Shown here: positions 33,401 through 46,914 of the stretch, in pieces
How positions within the stretch are numbered: the stretch's first letter is position 1
How the letters are laid out: every line of letters begins with the position of its first letter
Assembly: GCA_916048095.2 (NCBI GenBank)
Contig: OU696575.1
Location: 3,629,501-3,693,500 of the forward strand
Reading direction: 5' to 3'
From: Sacculina carcini
Taxonomy: Eukaryota > Arthropoda > Thecostraca > Sacculinidae
Length of the DNA: 64,000 nucleotides
Position numbers and translations under genes: made by a program
Notes under the pieces: model-generated
Told to the model about the DNA's origin: nothing
What the model saw: the letters and a program-made list of their open reading frames with translations, nothing else
Database searches by the model: none

Positions 33401-36400
33401 CCTTTTAATATCAAGCGTGAGGCAACGGGACCCGGCCGGGAGGTTCGAGTGGCGGTTGCTACGGCTTTGTTTGTACGTTTCAGTCTCGCATCGTTGTTCT
33501 GGGATTCACCTGCTAGTATAGCTGAGTGGCTGTGTCCCGCAGCAATCATAGTGGCCCTGTTAGCGAGGTGAATAGCAACAGGAACGATGGTTGATAACGT
33601 GTTAGCACCGAGACCCAATTGACCGTCAGGCCCGTTGCCAAAAACGTACACTTTGCCATTGTCTGGACACACAAACAGCAGCAGAGATATTACTCTAAGA
33701 TTGAGGTGCGCAAACACCACAGCACAGCTACATCACAACTCGATGAATGTCAGTGTTCAGAATTTTTCATACTGCAAAGTAGCATTACAAGCTGAATAAG
33801 TTTATTCATGAATTGCTTCACTGAGTATGCCCTAGAACAACTGCAAAAAAATTAAGATTAGTGGAAATTTCTGACATTACCTAATGCAGTGGTAGCAATT
33901 GCACACTTTCTATCAGACTTCTATCAGAAATCACTTGCATGACAGATACCATTCTTGTTGGGTTAGAGCAATTGAGGTGATCACTGTTTACAATCAAGAA
34001 ACCAATAATAAAAATACCAATAAACAAAGCAGAAACCAATAATGTTGATGAGACTCAAAGCACGCGGCTAAACCTGGCCAGATTTTCAGTTGAAAAGGGA
34101 GCACTTTCTGGAGGATAAAAAAGGAACCCATTCCACTGTGAATCTTCAACTAGAATGAATGCGCCAACAAAGAAAATGTTTTTCCGTAGTACACGGTGAT
34201 GAAACGGTTGACTCACGGTCAAGTACAAGAGTGTGAAGTCCTCCACATGCCACTTGCTTGACGTTGCTTAGTTGGTGATGTGTTACCATGCGGTAGCGAG
34301 TTTCGTTGTCGCCAGTACCCAGTTGTCCATCTTCATTGTCACCAGTCATCAATACCGTCCCTTCGTCTATACCAGAGAGTTGAATGAAACACGTGTCGTT
34401 CGTGATCATGTGAATTGTAAAGCATTGATATGAGCACGAAAGAAGGAATAGAAAAAGTAAAGTAAATGTCACGTTGATTGAATTGTAACTGTAACAAACA
34501 AAAAATCTAAATTATATTACAGACAGGCGCGCGTGGGGCATCACTGCCCCACGCGCGCCTACCAGACGTTACGCCATAACCGCACCACGAACACGACTCT
34601 CAGCTCACACCGTGACACACGGGAGCACACACACACACACACGCACAGTCCTCACCCGCCGCAACAACCAATCAGCGGCGAGCCGGTCAATCGCTCGCCG
34701 CCGCGGGACATGCATACTCGACAAACGCATACACACACACACACCGAAACAACTGCACACACTCACCGACACAGCTATACACACTCGCTCACACACTCTC
34801 GCACGCAATATAAAATTCAACCATACACGATCACATATAGACACACTAACACGTTCACGCACACACAATCTTTCACACACACACTCTCTCTCACTGCACA
34901 CGATCACACCACACCTCCACCTGTTTTAAAGAAACATAAATCAACAAAAGAACAGACAATTAAAAAACGCGAACCAAGCAAACCAGGAATCAATATAAAA
35001 AACCTAACTCGACGACGGCCTCCACCAGATGCACACACTGTGGCTGCGGCGAAGCACAACACGTCAGGCCCCAGCGTCCACCGCGCTCCCGCCTCGCCCG
35101 TACTCTTCAGTGCTTCGCCGCAGCCTGCCGTCTTCTTCATCACCGGCTGCCGCGACAGGGCACAACACTTCGACCCCAGCACCCACTATGCTCCCGTCGA
35201 CTCTAGTGCTCTTCAGCACCCTGCCGCAAACAGCCGGGACGTCGCCGTTCACACAGGCCACGCCGTCGCCGTCGTTCGTCATGTTTTCCTCCGGCTTCAG
35301 CAGCCCCTCTCTGTCACCTGCCGTCCAGCACCAGCATCCTCCACGAGCGATCGTCGCCTCCACTGACAATCCTGTAGTTGCCCGGCGACTTGCCTTACAC
35401 CAGTGCAGGCGAGACGACCAGCATCCCTCGGCCACAGCTCCTCAGCTGCCTCCCGCCGGCATCATGCTGCACTGCCGTCCCCCTGCACCCCAACCTGACA
35501 CGCCGCCGAGCACCTCCACCGCTGTTCTCCGCTGGTAGACCACTACTGATGCTGGAAGGCACCATCTCCGCTGCTGAAGCCGGGTCGCAGACAAAAATAA
35601 TTCCAAAACAAAAAGGCCGAAATAGCTTGTAACAAAACCAGAAACTCAAATATATTACAGACAGGCGCGCGTGGGCATCACCGCCCCACGCGCGCCTACA
35701 AGACGTCACACTCCGATCGCACCACGAACAAGACTCTACGCTCACACCGTGACACACGGGAGCACACACACACACACACGCACAGTCCTCACCCGCCGCA
35801 ACAACCAATCAGCGGCGAGCCGGTCAATCGCTCGCCGCCGCGGGACATGCATACTCGACAAACGCATACACACACACACACCGAAACAACTGCACACACT
35901 CACCGACACAGCTATACACACTCGCTCACACACTCTCGCACGCAATATAAAATTCAACCATACACGATCACATATAGACACACTAACACGTTCACGCACA
36001 CACAATCTTTCACACACACACTCTCTCTCACTGCACACGATCACACCACAGTAACGTTACACGCTATCATGATCATCGTGTTCGCTATTTTTATCTAGGT
36101 TACATCATCATAACTCAGTTGAATAATTCAGTTGTCAAATTAGGGAATAGTACCACTGCTGCAGAGAATAGATGATTGGCCACAACTTGACTTATAATGC
36201 AAAGAACGCCTTAGAAATACACTGTTCACATGGTACAGAGCGATGCAAAAGCAAATGAAAATAAAGCCGACACAGACGGAACTCAGCCATTTGCCCAGAA
36301 AATACCAAGGAAGTCGACTGATTAAAAAAGCAAGTGATAAAATACAATGAGGAAACAATGAAACTGTAGACGGAAACCTTGTAAGGTGTAGCAATGACAC

Positions 36401-39400
36401 CAATAAAGCGTACTATTTTTACGAAAAAACATACTGCATAGAAAACAAGCACATACAAAACACATAGAAATAGGAATGCAATTTTTTTATTTGTCTTTAT
36501 GTTTATTTCAAATGTCTTGCTAGTCTTTGTACATAGGGAGGTACAACGTGCCAGGTGAGGTACAATTACCATTAATGATTATGAAAAAGGTTTTTTACTG
36601 AGATTTAAGTTAACACGACGTCTTCAGAAAATCAACCTCCATCTTGACGGAGAGATGATTGTAACAATTATTTCTGATACTTACAGTTGCATTGCGGATT
36701 ATTTTGACATAATTCAAGTTCCTATCTCAAGAGATGGAGGTGATGATGAACGTACCTGTAACAAGGGCAGTATGTCGGTATCCGCAGCTGATTTGAACAA
36801 TACGGTTGTCGCACGGTAGTATAGTGGGAGTAAGAACGACAGTCTCATCTCCCATACCGCACTGACCATGCTCGTTACTACCCCACACAAACACTCGACC
36901 GTCCACTGTGAAATCACCCAAACACATGTCCCATCTCATTAGAATGTACGAGTAATCTTAAATAATGTTGTATTTTTTAGAGTACGTGGGGGGTCGCAAA
37001 AATGTAGACACACTTCAAGTAATTGCAAACTTGGCGTATATTATAATTCAAATATTTTCTCTAATTCGAGTGATGGTAATTCGTGTTAGTGGTTCCATCT
37101 GAAATTCCCTTCTAAATTGTCTTGACAATTATACTGTGTTTTCACACTTCCTGTAGCCTTATAAAATATTGATTTCTTCTTCGAAGTTTAGTCTGGCTGT
37201 TTTATGAAATTTTAAGAGGGGCTAAATTAATTGGGGGGAGGGCTGAATCTTGAGGGCGATCAATCAAGTAAATGCACCATTACGCAACGTCTTTACGATA
37301 ATGATTATATCAACATATTCTGCAGAAACAATTTTCTTATGACCTCTTTTAATGAACCTCTTAGTTATGAGGTCCGCCTCGATCCGCCTCGTAGCCGAGT
37401 GGCTAAACGCGCGCTTTGTGGTGGACTCCGTGGTGTAGTGGTTAGCACACCCGCCTCACAAGCGGGAGTACCGTGGTTCGAAACCCGGCGGAGGAGAATT
37501 TAATTGGGCGAACTCAATAATCCCACAGCCCCTGTCCACCCAGCAGAAAATGATGGTACCAGATATCAGTCATGTGTTGTGCCATGCATTCTGGGGAGGT
37601 GGCCCTCTCTAATACGTCTTACGTCCTTGTGGCGCCATAGCGTGGATAGGGTCGGTTCTGTGGTGGCAGCGAGCTGCACGGGGCACGCCTGTGTGTTCAT
37701 AAGCGTCGGCTTCTTCCCGTGTAGCAGCTGCCACTTAGGCCTTTAACCTTTAACCTTTGTGCACGAGAGGTCCAGGGTTCGATTCCCTGGCGAGGTGAAA
37801 TGGTTGGGTTCGTTTCTTAAAGTGATAGCCCAATTGCCGCAAGGCTTGTTTCGTGTGCGCGCAGCCGTACAGTTTTCTGTGCTGGCCGTGACTGCGATAA
37901 CCCGTGTGGCGGCCGGACCTACGGTGTGCCAGCCGGGGCCGTGAGGCTTTGCCCATGCAAAATTACACGCGAGCACAGCCTTCTCTACTGCTGTGTTTAA
38001 ATGCGTAATTATATTATATATTAGTTATGAGGAGTTGATGGAAACATTGTGGAGGGGGCGTCAGCCCCGTCAGCCCTCCCTCTGGATCCGCCTGTGCACA
38101 GCCTTGTACAAAGTTCGCGGCTAAATAGATCCGTAACTGTTCCTGTGTAAACAAATTCACCAGTGAGAGCTGCCGTGTGAGCTAGTCCCGCTGTTAGCTG
38201 GCGCAGGTCGGCGCACCAATCGGCCAGGTGAGGCACCGGTGCTACCTGTACACCTGGTGGTGCCGTCTGCGTGACGACACGCCGATGACCCATTCCAAGC
38301 TGACCGTCCTGATTGTCGCCAAATACAAACACGCGACCGTTCTCTTGCGACACAATAGACACACACAGACAGACGAATACAAACACACTTCCACATATTT
38401 GTGTATATACCGTAGGACCTGTATTTGAACGGCACCTCTAATAGGACGGTACCTTGGGGGAACAATTGAAAAATAGAACGGCATCCTCTAGCTGAAAGTC
38501 ACCTCTGATTGAATGTCACTTTGATTAGTTTTTCCCTTTTGGCAAAAGCTATGACTCACAGATTTCCATGAGTGAATGTGTGATTGCTTACAAGCAGTCA
38601 CCCTGTATTTTTCCCTTTGATAAATAAACATACATATGCTACCTGGTTATATTTTCACCAAAAATCGCATCGCTATCGCATCTTCTCAAAATTCTGACCA
38701 GCTAGTCGAAAAATAAAGGCAGCACTCTCTAATTGAACGGCACCACGGGGCAGGGTTTGAAAAATAGAACGTCATACCGCTCAAATACAGGTTTTACGGT
38801 ACATAAGCCTTGTCGAGCACTGCGTATACTTCATCATCATCATTTATTTTGCCTTTCACAATACACAATTTCAGTATACAATACAATACACAAAGGGCAG
38901 GGCATGAGAATCCGAAAGGATTGTGTAGCCCGCGATCAACATACAAACAAACTTTTATATTGAAGCACAAGCATTTCCACCACATGGCTTCGTCAGGTGC
39001 AGGTGCTTCGCCAGGTACATTTAAATAGCACCCAATCGCACATTGCACCCAGGTGCACACCCAATCGCAAAATTTTTACTACACTGCAAAACAACGCTCG
39101 TTTTGCACTTTATATCGAATGCAAGGTCTCCAGTGTATGCAGCATGGGCGTAGATTTGTGTCGAGGCTCAGGGGAATGGCATCCATCATGTATTAGTGTA
39201 AACGAAAACAAAAAGACTAATATTTATTCAGACACACCGAAACATCTATACACACTCGCTCACACACTCTCGCACGCCATACACAATTATACCATACACG
39301 AACCCACAGCCACAATGAGACGCTGACACACTCAAACACAATCTCACACACACACACACTCTCTCACTGCACACGATCACACTACACCTCCACCTGTTTT

Positions 39401-42400
39401 TACAGAAACAAACCAACTAAAGAACAGACAGTACAAAAGACGTGAATCAAGCGAACCAATAAAAAAAACCTAACTCGACGACGGCCTCCATCAGACGCAC
39501 ACACCTTCACTGCAGCGAAGCACAGCACGTCAGGCCCCAGCGTTCACCACGCTCCCGCCTCGCCCGTGCTATTCAGTGCTCCGCCGCAGCCTGCCGTCTT
39601 CCTCATCACCGGCTGCCGCCACAGGGCACAACACCACGACCCCAGCATCCACTATGCTCCCGTCGATTCCAGTGCTCTTCAGCACCCTGCCGCAGACAGT
39701 CGAGACGTCGCCGCACACGCAGGCCACGCCGTCGTCGTCGATCGTCATTTCTCCTCCGGCTTCAGCAGCTCTCTGTCACCTGCCGTCCAGCACCAGCAGC
39801 CTCCACAAGCGATCGTCGCCTCCACCGACAATCCTGTAGGTGCCCGGCGAAGTGCCTTACACCAGTGCAGGCGGGACGACCAGTATCCCTCGGCCACAGC
39901 TCCTCAGCTGCCTCCTGCCGGCGTCATGCTGCACTGCCGTCCCCCTGCACACCAGCCTGACACGCCACCGAGCACCTCCACCGCTGTTCTCCGCTGGTAG
40001 GCCGCTACTGATGCTGGAAGGCAGCATCTCCGCTGCTGAAGCCGGGTCGCAGACAAAAATAATTCCAGAACAAAAACGCCGAAATAGCTTGTAAACGAAA
40101 TTCAAAAATCTAAATTATATTCAGACAGGCGCGCGTGGGGATCACCGCCCCACGCGCGCCTACAAGACGTCACACGCCGACAACACTTCGAACACGACTT
40201 CCAGCTCATACCGTGACACACGGGAGCACACACACACACACGCACAGTCGTCATCCGACGCGACAACCAATCAGCGGCGAGCCGGTCATTCGCTCGCCGC
40301 CGCGGGGCATGCACACTTCACTACACGCATACACACACACATACACACACACCGAAACAACTATACGCACTCGCTCACACAATCTCGCACGTCATACACA
40401 ATTATACCATACACGACCACACAGTCACAATGAGACGCTGACACACTCAAACACAATCTCACACACACACACTGTCTCACTGCACACGATCACACTACAA
40501 TTAGTATTCAAAGTTGACTTAGTTGGTCAATTGCATGAGTCTCTCAACCATTTTACGCCTGGTCAATTACAACACACATACCTCAATAAGAAATTTTTCA
40601 TATAATTGCACACATACATTTGTCTTGTATTGCTATTTTTTGCTATGCAAATTTTAATGACAATATACCTAATGAGGTGAATTCGGCAGAATTATCGGGG
40701 AGTATAATTGCATATCCATACGCCCCAGCCAATTTGTCGGGGGGTATATATACCCCAATACCCCCCAGGATCTTCGCCCATGGTATGCAGCAATAACATA
40801 CCCGCAGCAATGATCGTGTGCGATTTTCCACATGCCACAAGCACACATGGCTCGGTCTTCAGTGCTGTCACACACAAACAAACACACACACACATACACA
40901 CACATACACAATGGATGCTTAAACGTTTGAAAAGCATCTAAATAAAGCATAATAAAAACCTAAAATGCCCATTTTCCCCAATATAGATATTTATCAAACC
41001 GTCAAATATAATGTTAAGCCTTCACAAACTATCTCATATATTTATATCCTGACATAATTAATTCGAATCTTAGCTTATTTGAGTGTAGTTGTATTGTTCG
41101 TTTATAACTTGTTATATGCTGTGTATATATATGTATGTGTGTATGCATGTATGTGTGTATGTATGTATGTGCGTGTGTGCAAGACTGAAGCAGTGCTTTG
41201 GCAACGGGTCCTGGAATGCTGATGCAGCTCGTGTTACACTGTCGGTGCGAGATGTCAGTGATACGCAGAGCGTGTGTGTATGAGTATGAGAGTTGTTGAG
41301 TGTGTGCGTGCAAGATGACACCTGATGTGGTTTCGCGTACTGTATCATGAAGTGAGGGGAGTCGAGATATGTGTGCTGTGCGAGTGGGAGTGTTTGGTGT
41401 GTTCTTGTGAGTGTTACCGGTTGTATTGAAATATAATCCAGTTCATCCATTGCAAGCTGCGTGTTACAAGCTATTTCGGCTGAAAATGGCGACAGGCGAC
41501 GCTACGAGTACTGGTTCAGCAGTGAATATCAAGTTGAGCGATATGATCCGTCCGTTCGACGGCAGCCAGGATGTGGTGCAGTGGCTTGATAAGGTGGAAA
41601 TGGTGGCCAAATTGAAAGGTATTTCAAATTTGGAATGTGTCGTGCCGCTTTTTCTCGAGGGGACTGCGTATGCGATATACAGTGAGATGGACGACAACAA
41701 GAAGAATCAGTATGATGAAATTACAAGATCTCTACTGAACGCATTTGCTATGAATAGTTTTTCCGCCTACGAAATGTTCATGACGCAAAAGTGGCAAGAT
41801 GAACCAGCCGACGTATTTATGTCGAAATTGAAGAGACTAGCTAAACTGGCCGGTATTGAAAGCGAGGCCGTTTTGAGGAAGGCGTTCGTGGTTGGGCTCC
41901 CAAGAGAAGTGTCACGTGAGCTAAGGGCCGTGGCAGGGGTGGACACAGTGGGTCTTCCGCTGTTGGTTGAGCGGGCGCGTGTACTGCTCTCTGAGTTGTG
42001 CACTGACAATGCCGCCATGGTGTCAAGAACTGTGCCTTCTCGAGACATTCACGTGAATCGAGGCTCTCTATCACAAGTTCGTGGAGGCTGCTTCAACTGT
42101 GGAGGGCCCCATTTAGCCAGGAACTGCAGCAGGTCAACGCAAACCGGTCAGTATAGCCAGCGCCGAGTTCAGTGCTTCGGATGTGGAGGTGCGCATCTTC
42201 TCAGAAACTGCCCAGCAGCTGGACAAACGGACAGGAGATCGGGAAACGACCACGGGAGGACTGGTGCGCCAGCAGTTCTCCCAGCCACCAACGACCAATA
42301 GAGGCGCTACCACGCGTTGAGGCGAGAGTGAATGGTGTGCTGGTGTCGGCAGTGATCGACACTGGTTGCACTAAATCAATTGTGGCCGAATGTTTGGTGG

Positions 42401-45400
42401 GCAGATCGCGAGGGAGTAGTTATGTGACAGCTGTTGATGGTCGTCGCGTGAAGTTTGGCGGTGCATTGGACGTGCAGGTGATTTTGAACGGTGCCACCCT
42501 TGAGGTCTCTTGCATTGTTGCCAGTGGCTTACTGGGTGGTGTCAAAGCAATTTTCGGGATGGACGTCATTAGGCAACTTGGCGGCGTGTATATTGGGGAG
42601 CAGGGTGTCACATTTGGAAGCCGGTCCACTTGCTTCAAAGCAATTTTCAACCTTGACGATTCTACCCGTAGTAACATGGACATTTCTACTGCACCACACT
42701 ACTCACATAATAATCTTAATGGTGTGTCATCTTGTGACGCTGACGATTTCTTGGAGGTGCATGACTCTGATTTCGACGCCAGGTTCAGTGGTGGGAAGTG
42801 GACCGTTTCTTGGCGGTGGAAGGATGGTGTGGAGCCCAAATTGAGTAACACTGTCAGTGAGTACAGCAGTGTTCAGGATGAGGCGATACAGGACGAGTGG
42901 AGACGGGAAATTGAGGACTGGATCAGTAAGGGTTGGCTTAGTGAATGTAAAGATCAGTCAGATGTTGAGGGAATTTTGCCTTTGATGGCGGTAGTTCAGA
43001 AAAGTAAAGGAAAAGTGCGGCCTGTACTGGATTACAGGGAGCTCAACGATTATGTCAGTTGTCATCCCGGCCTTGATGTTGCTGTGTGTGATGAGACTAT
43101 AAGGAAGTGGAGGAGGTTTCCGGAACGAGTCAAACTTGTCGATTTAAAGTCTGCGTATCTGCAGGTACACATGGATGAGTCGCTTTGGCGTTATCAGCGG
43201 GTCAGGTATAATGGCCGCTTGTACTATCTAACTCGCTTAGGATTCGGGCTTAGCTGTGCGCCAAAGGCAATGTCAAAAATTGTAAATGCTGTCCTCGCGG
43301 CCGACGCTAAGGTGCGCAGTGGTACCGATAGTTACATCGACGACATCATCGTCAACGAGGACGTCGTGACCGCTGAGACGGTAGTGGCACACCTGGCGCG
43401 CTACGGACTTCAAACGAAGCCTCCGGAGTCACCTGATGGCGGAAGAATACTTGGGCTGTCTCTAAGGAAGGACGTTCGTGACGGTAAGCTGCATTTCTCT
43501 CGTGGGAACGAACTGCCGCAGATCGACAATGAAGGTGAACATTACCGTAAAATTCACACGTTCGGCTGACAATAAGGCCGATAAACTTACGAGGGTGCCT
43601 AACAGATGGCTCAAGACGCACGACTCACATGCATGTACAGTGGCCATGGATGCGGCATCGAAATGGCATGCCAACCATCATCTAGGCGTGGATCGTTCCC
43701 TGTATCTAGCGAGACTAGCGAATCCGAAGGTGACGAGGAAGGAAATGACAAGTATAGTGAGAAATTGCAGAGATTGCAAGATGATTGATCCTGCGCCGGT
43801 TGTACTTGTTCGCGGCGAGCTTGAAGTGAAATTGAATTGGAGTAGACTTGCGTTAGACGTTACTCATTACAATGGTGAATGCTACCTAACTGTGATTGAT
43901 TGTGGGCCCAGCAGATTCGCGATTTGGCGCAAGATAAGGGCCGAAGATGTTGCTGAAGTGAGCAGTCGGGTTGAGCAAATATTCATGGAAAGAGGCCCGC
44001 CAGACGAACGTTTGATGGACAATGGGTCTGCTTTCAGATCAGAAAAACTTGCGAGGCTTTGTGAGAGCTGGGGTGTCCGCCGCAGATTCCGTGCAGCCCA
44101 TAGACCATCAGGAAAGGGCATTGTCGAGAGGGTGCATCGCACTGTCAAGCGCATGGCAGCCAGGTCTAGGAGCGACCCTTTGAGGATGGTTTTCTGGTAT
44201 AATCTCGCTGCAAAAGATGGCCGCCGCAAAGCCACCGCTCCGTCGGCAGCTCTGCATACGTACGAGTGGCGTCATCCTGCGTGTGTCAGACATAGCACAG
44301 ACAGTCCGATTATATCAGAGTTTCGAGTTGGTGACTTGGTTGCGACGAAACCGGGCGTTGCAAGGTGTACTACTCGATGGAAAGAGGGTACGGTCACTGG
44401 TATAGTTTCAGGTCATGTGGTAGAAGTCGGGGGAGTGCCGAGACACGTGAGGGATGTTCGACTGCTCAAGCGAAGAGACGACGGAAGAAATCGTTCGGGA
44501 AGAGTGTGCGCTCCTGATGAAGCAATTCAGCGATCAACTAGCGCCCTCTCCGAAGAGTCCGAAGATGAAGCGCCTGTTGATGAACGGTCCGAACAAGAAA
44601 GCGAAGAAACCGTTCCTCCGAGAAGGACGAGTCGCGTGAGGAAGGACCCGACATGGTTTAGAGATTATATTGTAAACTGATCTTGAGATCAAGGGGGGAT
44701 GTAGTTGTATTGTTCGTTTATAACTTGTTATATGCTGTGTATATATATGTATGTGTGTATGCATGTATGTGTGTATGTATGTATGTGCGTGTGTGCAAGA
44801 CTGAAGCAGTGCTTTTGCAACGGGTCCTGGAATGCTGATGCAGCTCGTGTTACACTGTCGGTGCGAGATGTCAGTGATATGCAGAGCGTGTGTGTATGAG
44901 TATGAGAGTTGTTGAGTGTGTGCGTGCAAGATGACACCTGATGTGGTTTCGCGTACTGTATCATGAAGTGAGGGGAGTCGAGATATGTGTGCTGTGCGAG
45001 TGGGAGTGTTTGGTGTGTTCTTGTGAGTGTTACCGGTTGTATTGAAATATAATCGAGTTCATCCATTGCAAGCTGCGTGTTACATTGAGCCGTCTAATCG
45101 TCTCGGACCATAAGTCAAAAAATGTGACGCACGCGTCGTGAGGAAGAAAATCGCCGTTGGAAAGTGTCAGTTAGTATGTTGTGCCTGAACATTGGTTGAT
45201 TACTGCATGCCGTAAGCCTGTGATTGACTGTGCTCATTGGCAATACCTCGAATATTCATCCGATTTCATCAATATGTTAAGCGCTCATTGTTTGTCAGCA
45301 CGGATCAATTAATGATAGAACGGTTTTCGTGCGGTTTAGCAAGCAGACTGCTACGAACCTTAATAAATTATCAATGGAAACTAATAATAAAACATCGCTA

Positions 45401-46875
45401 AAATGTTCCTCTTTCCATTGCACTGTGTCAAATCAATTGTCAAACCTGTTATATACTACTGTGATATATATTCGTGTGTGTGTGTGCGTGCAAGTGGCCT
45501 ATTGAACCCTGCTAGTTCACGATGACTCTACATGACTATCGGTAGTCACGATCACTATTTCACGCACGCACAATGTCACACGCAAGTGCTCATCCATTCA
45601 CGCACACGCACGCACACACACACACACACACACACGCACACACGCACAATGATACAAACAACTTTGTCAATGATCAATAGGGCATTAATAACGGTGAGTG
45701 CTTGTCTACAAATAACAACCAGACACACACACACACACACATACAAATATACACACACACATACAAGCATACACATACATACACACACATACACACACAT
45801 ACAAACATACACACACACACAAACATACACACACACACACACACACATGTGTGTGTACAAATGCAAGAACTTAATCAAGTCGGCATGATGCCAATGCTTT
45901 TTGAAGATAATTGAAAGATGTTCTTGAATATTGGGATTTTTTGTTGAAGATTTTATCAATTGCATAGTCATGAGTCTGCGTGTAGAATAATCGACAGTAT
46001 ACAAAAACTTGGACAACCAGACAAATGTCAAAGTAAACTCAATATTACTCTATAATAACACGGTAAGCACATAATAATGAAATTCCAAGTGAACAAAATT
46101 ATGCATACACTGGCGCTGATGAAATTTTTTATTCAAAATATACGTACACATATAGAGTATCTGAAAATCTAGGTAGCCGTGGGTAGTCACTTAATAACTG
46201 TCTGTTTTCATTTCGTGAAATTGTTTTTTTAATGTAGGTTACCTGCATATTTTCACATGCTTTGGCAATTTGTTCCACCATCATATTCCTGCTCGAAAAA
46301 AACTTATGTTCTTGACCCTTCACCGTGAGAGTTTCAAATGCACACTTTAGATGATGAGGGAGCTGATTTTCAGGCGCAGGTAAACTTTCGTTAGTGATTC
46401 CATCTCTGCCTCATCTTTAAACTTCAATATATTTTTATAATTTGGGAATATTTTGCCAAAAATGTAGCATTGAAAATCTGTCATATTGCATACTTTTGAT
46501 GTTCTTACGGTTTTCGTACAGAAATATAGTATCAAATAAGACAAAGAAGTTAAATTAAAGAAACATAAAATATGATAAAAATATAATATAAAATATAAAT
46601 ATTTATAAAAGCTTAGCATAAATATAGTAGGCCACATATTCCTGTCCCTATCAATATTATACGAGTCCTTATAGATATTGATCCATCGACAAATTTATAC
46701 GTTAAGTATTTATATACTGTTTCACACATCTGCTATATCAGCGATACTAGAGAGGCACATGTTTTTATTTATTGATTCAATCGTCTTTGTTGCACTTTTG
46801 ATATTGATGGGAACTGTAGATGCGTGTGTGTGTGTGTCAGTGTGTGTGTGTCCGTGTGTGTGTCAGTTTATGTGT

Positions 46876-46914
<39 letters not shown>

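Larger units (their letters stand above)
34490..36050 (+). mobile_element. Non-coding LTR element (TRIM/LARD-like), copy 1
   Basis: 1561 bp with LTRs 34490-34913 and 35628-36050, both TGTAAC...ACCACA, around a 714-bp interior. The 5-bp duplication GTAAC (34485-34489, 36051-36055) is perfect. The interior has Pro/Ser/Ala-rich open frames, but they are not shared in frame with copy 2 and show no Gag or Pol motif, so it is taken as non-autonomous. The LTR has a CCAAT box (about 34668) and TATAAAA (about 34810), giving the plus orientation. No TGG-type primer site follows the 5' LTR. It lies in RPGR intron 6. Confidence 0.85.
41084..45084 (+). mobile_element. Ty3/Gypsy-type LTR retrotransposon, young but internally deleted
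   Basis: 4001 bp with 385-bp LTRs (41084-41468, 44700-45084) that differ at about three positions, and a perfect 5-bp duplication TTGAG (41079-41083, 45085-45089). The 3' LTR is preceded by a purine tract AAGGGGGGA. Order: gag, protease, RT, a remnant of RNase H, integrase. It lies in RPGR intron 3 against the direction of RPGR. No TGG-type primer site follows the 5' LTR. Confidence 0.92.

Noticed and set aside
34533-34930. His/Thr-rich open frames in the TRIM LTRs
   Set aside because: They come from CACACA-type repeats of the LTR.
35029-35538. A 169-codon Pro/Ser/Ala-rich protein in the TRIM-like element, with similar frames near 39566-40000
   Set aside because: The frames of the two copies shift relative to each other by indels, and minus-strand frames are equally open, so coding is not supported.
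37389-37500. Functional tRNA genes (Ser/Leu-like and Val-CAC-like)
   Set aside because: Both heads are joined to SINE bodies with target duplications and other copies in the window, and the stems are imperfect.
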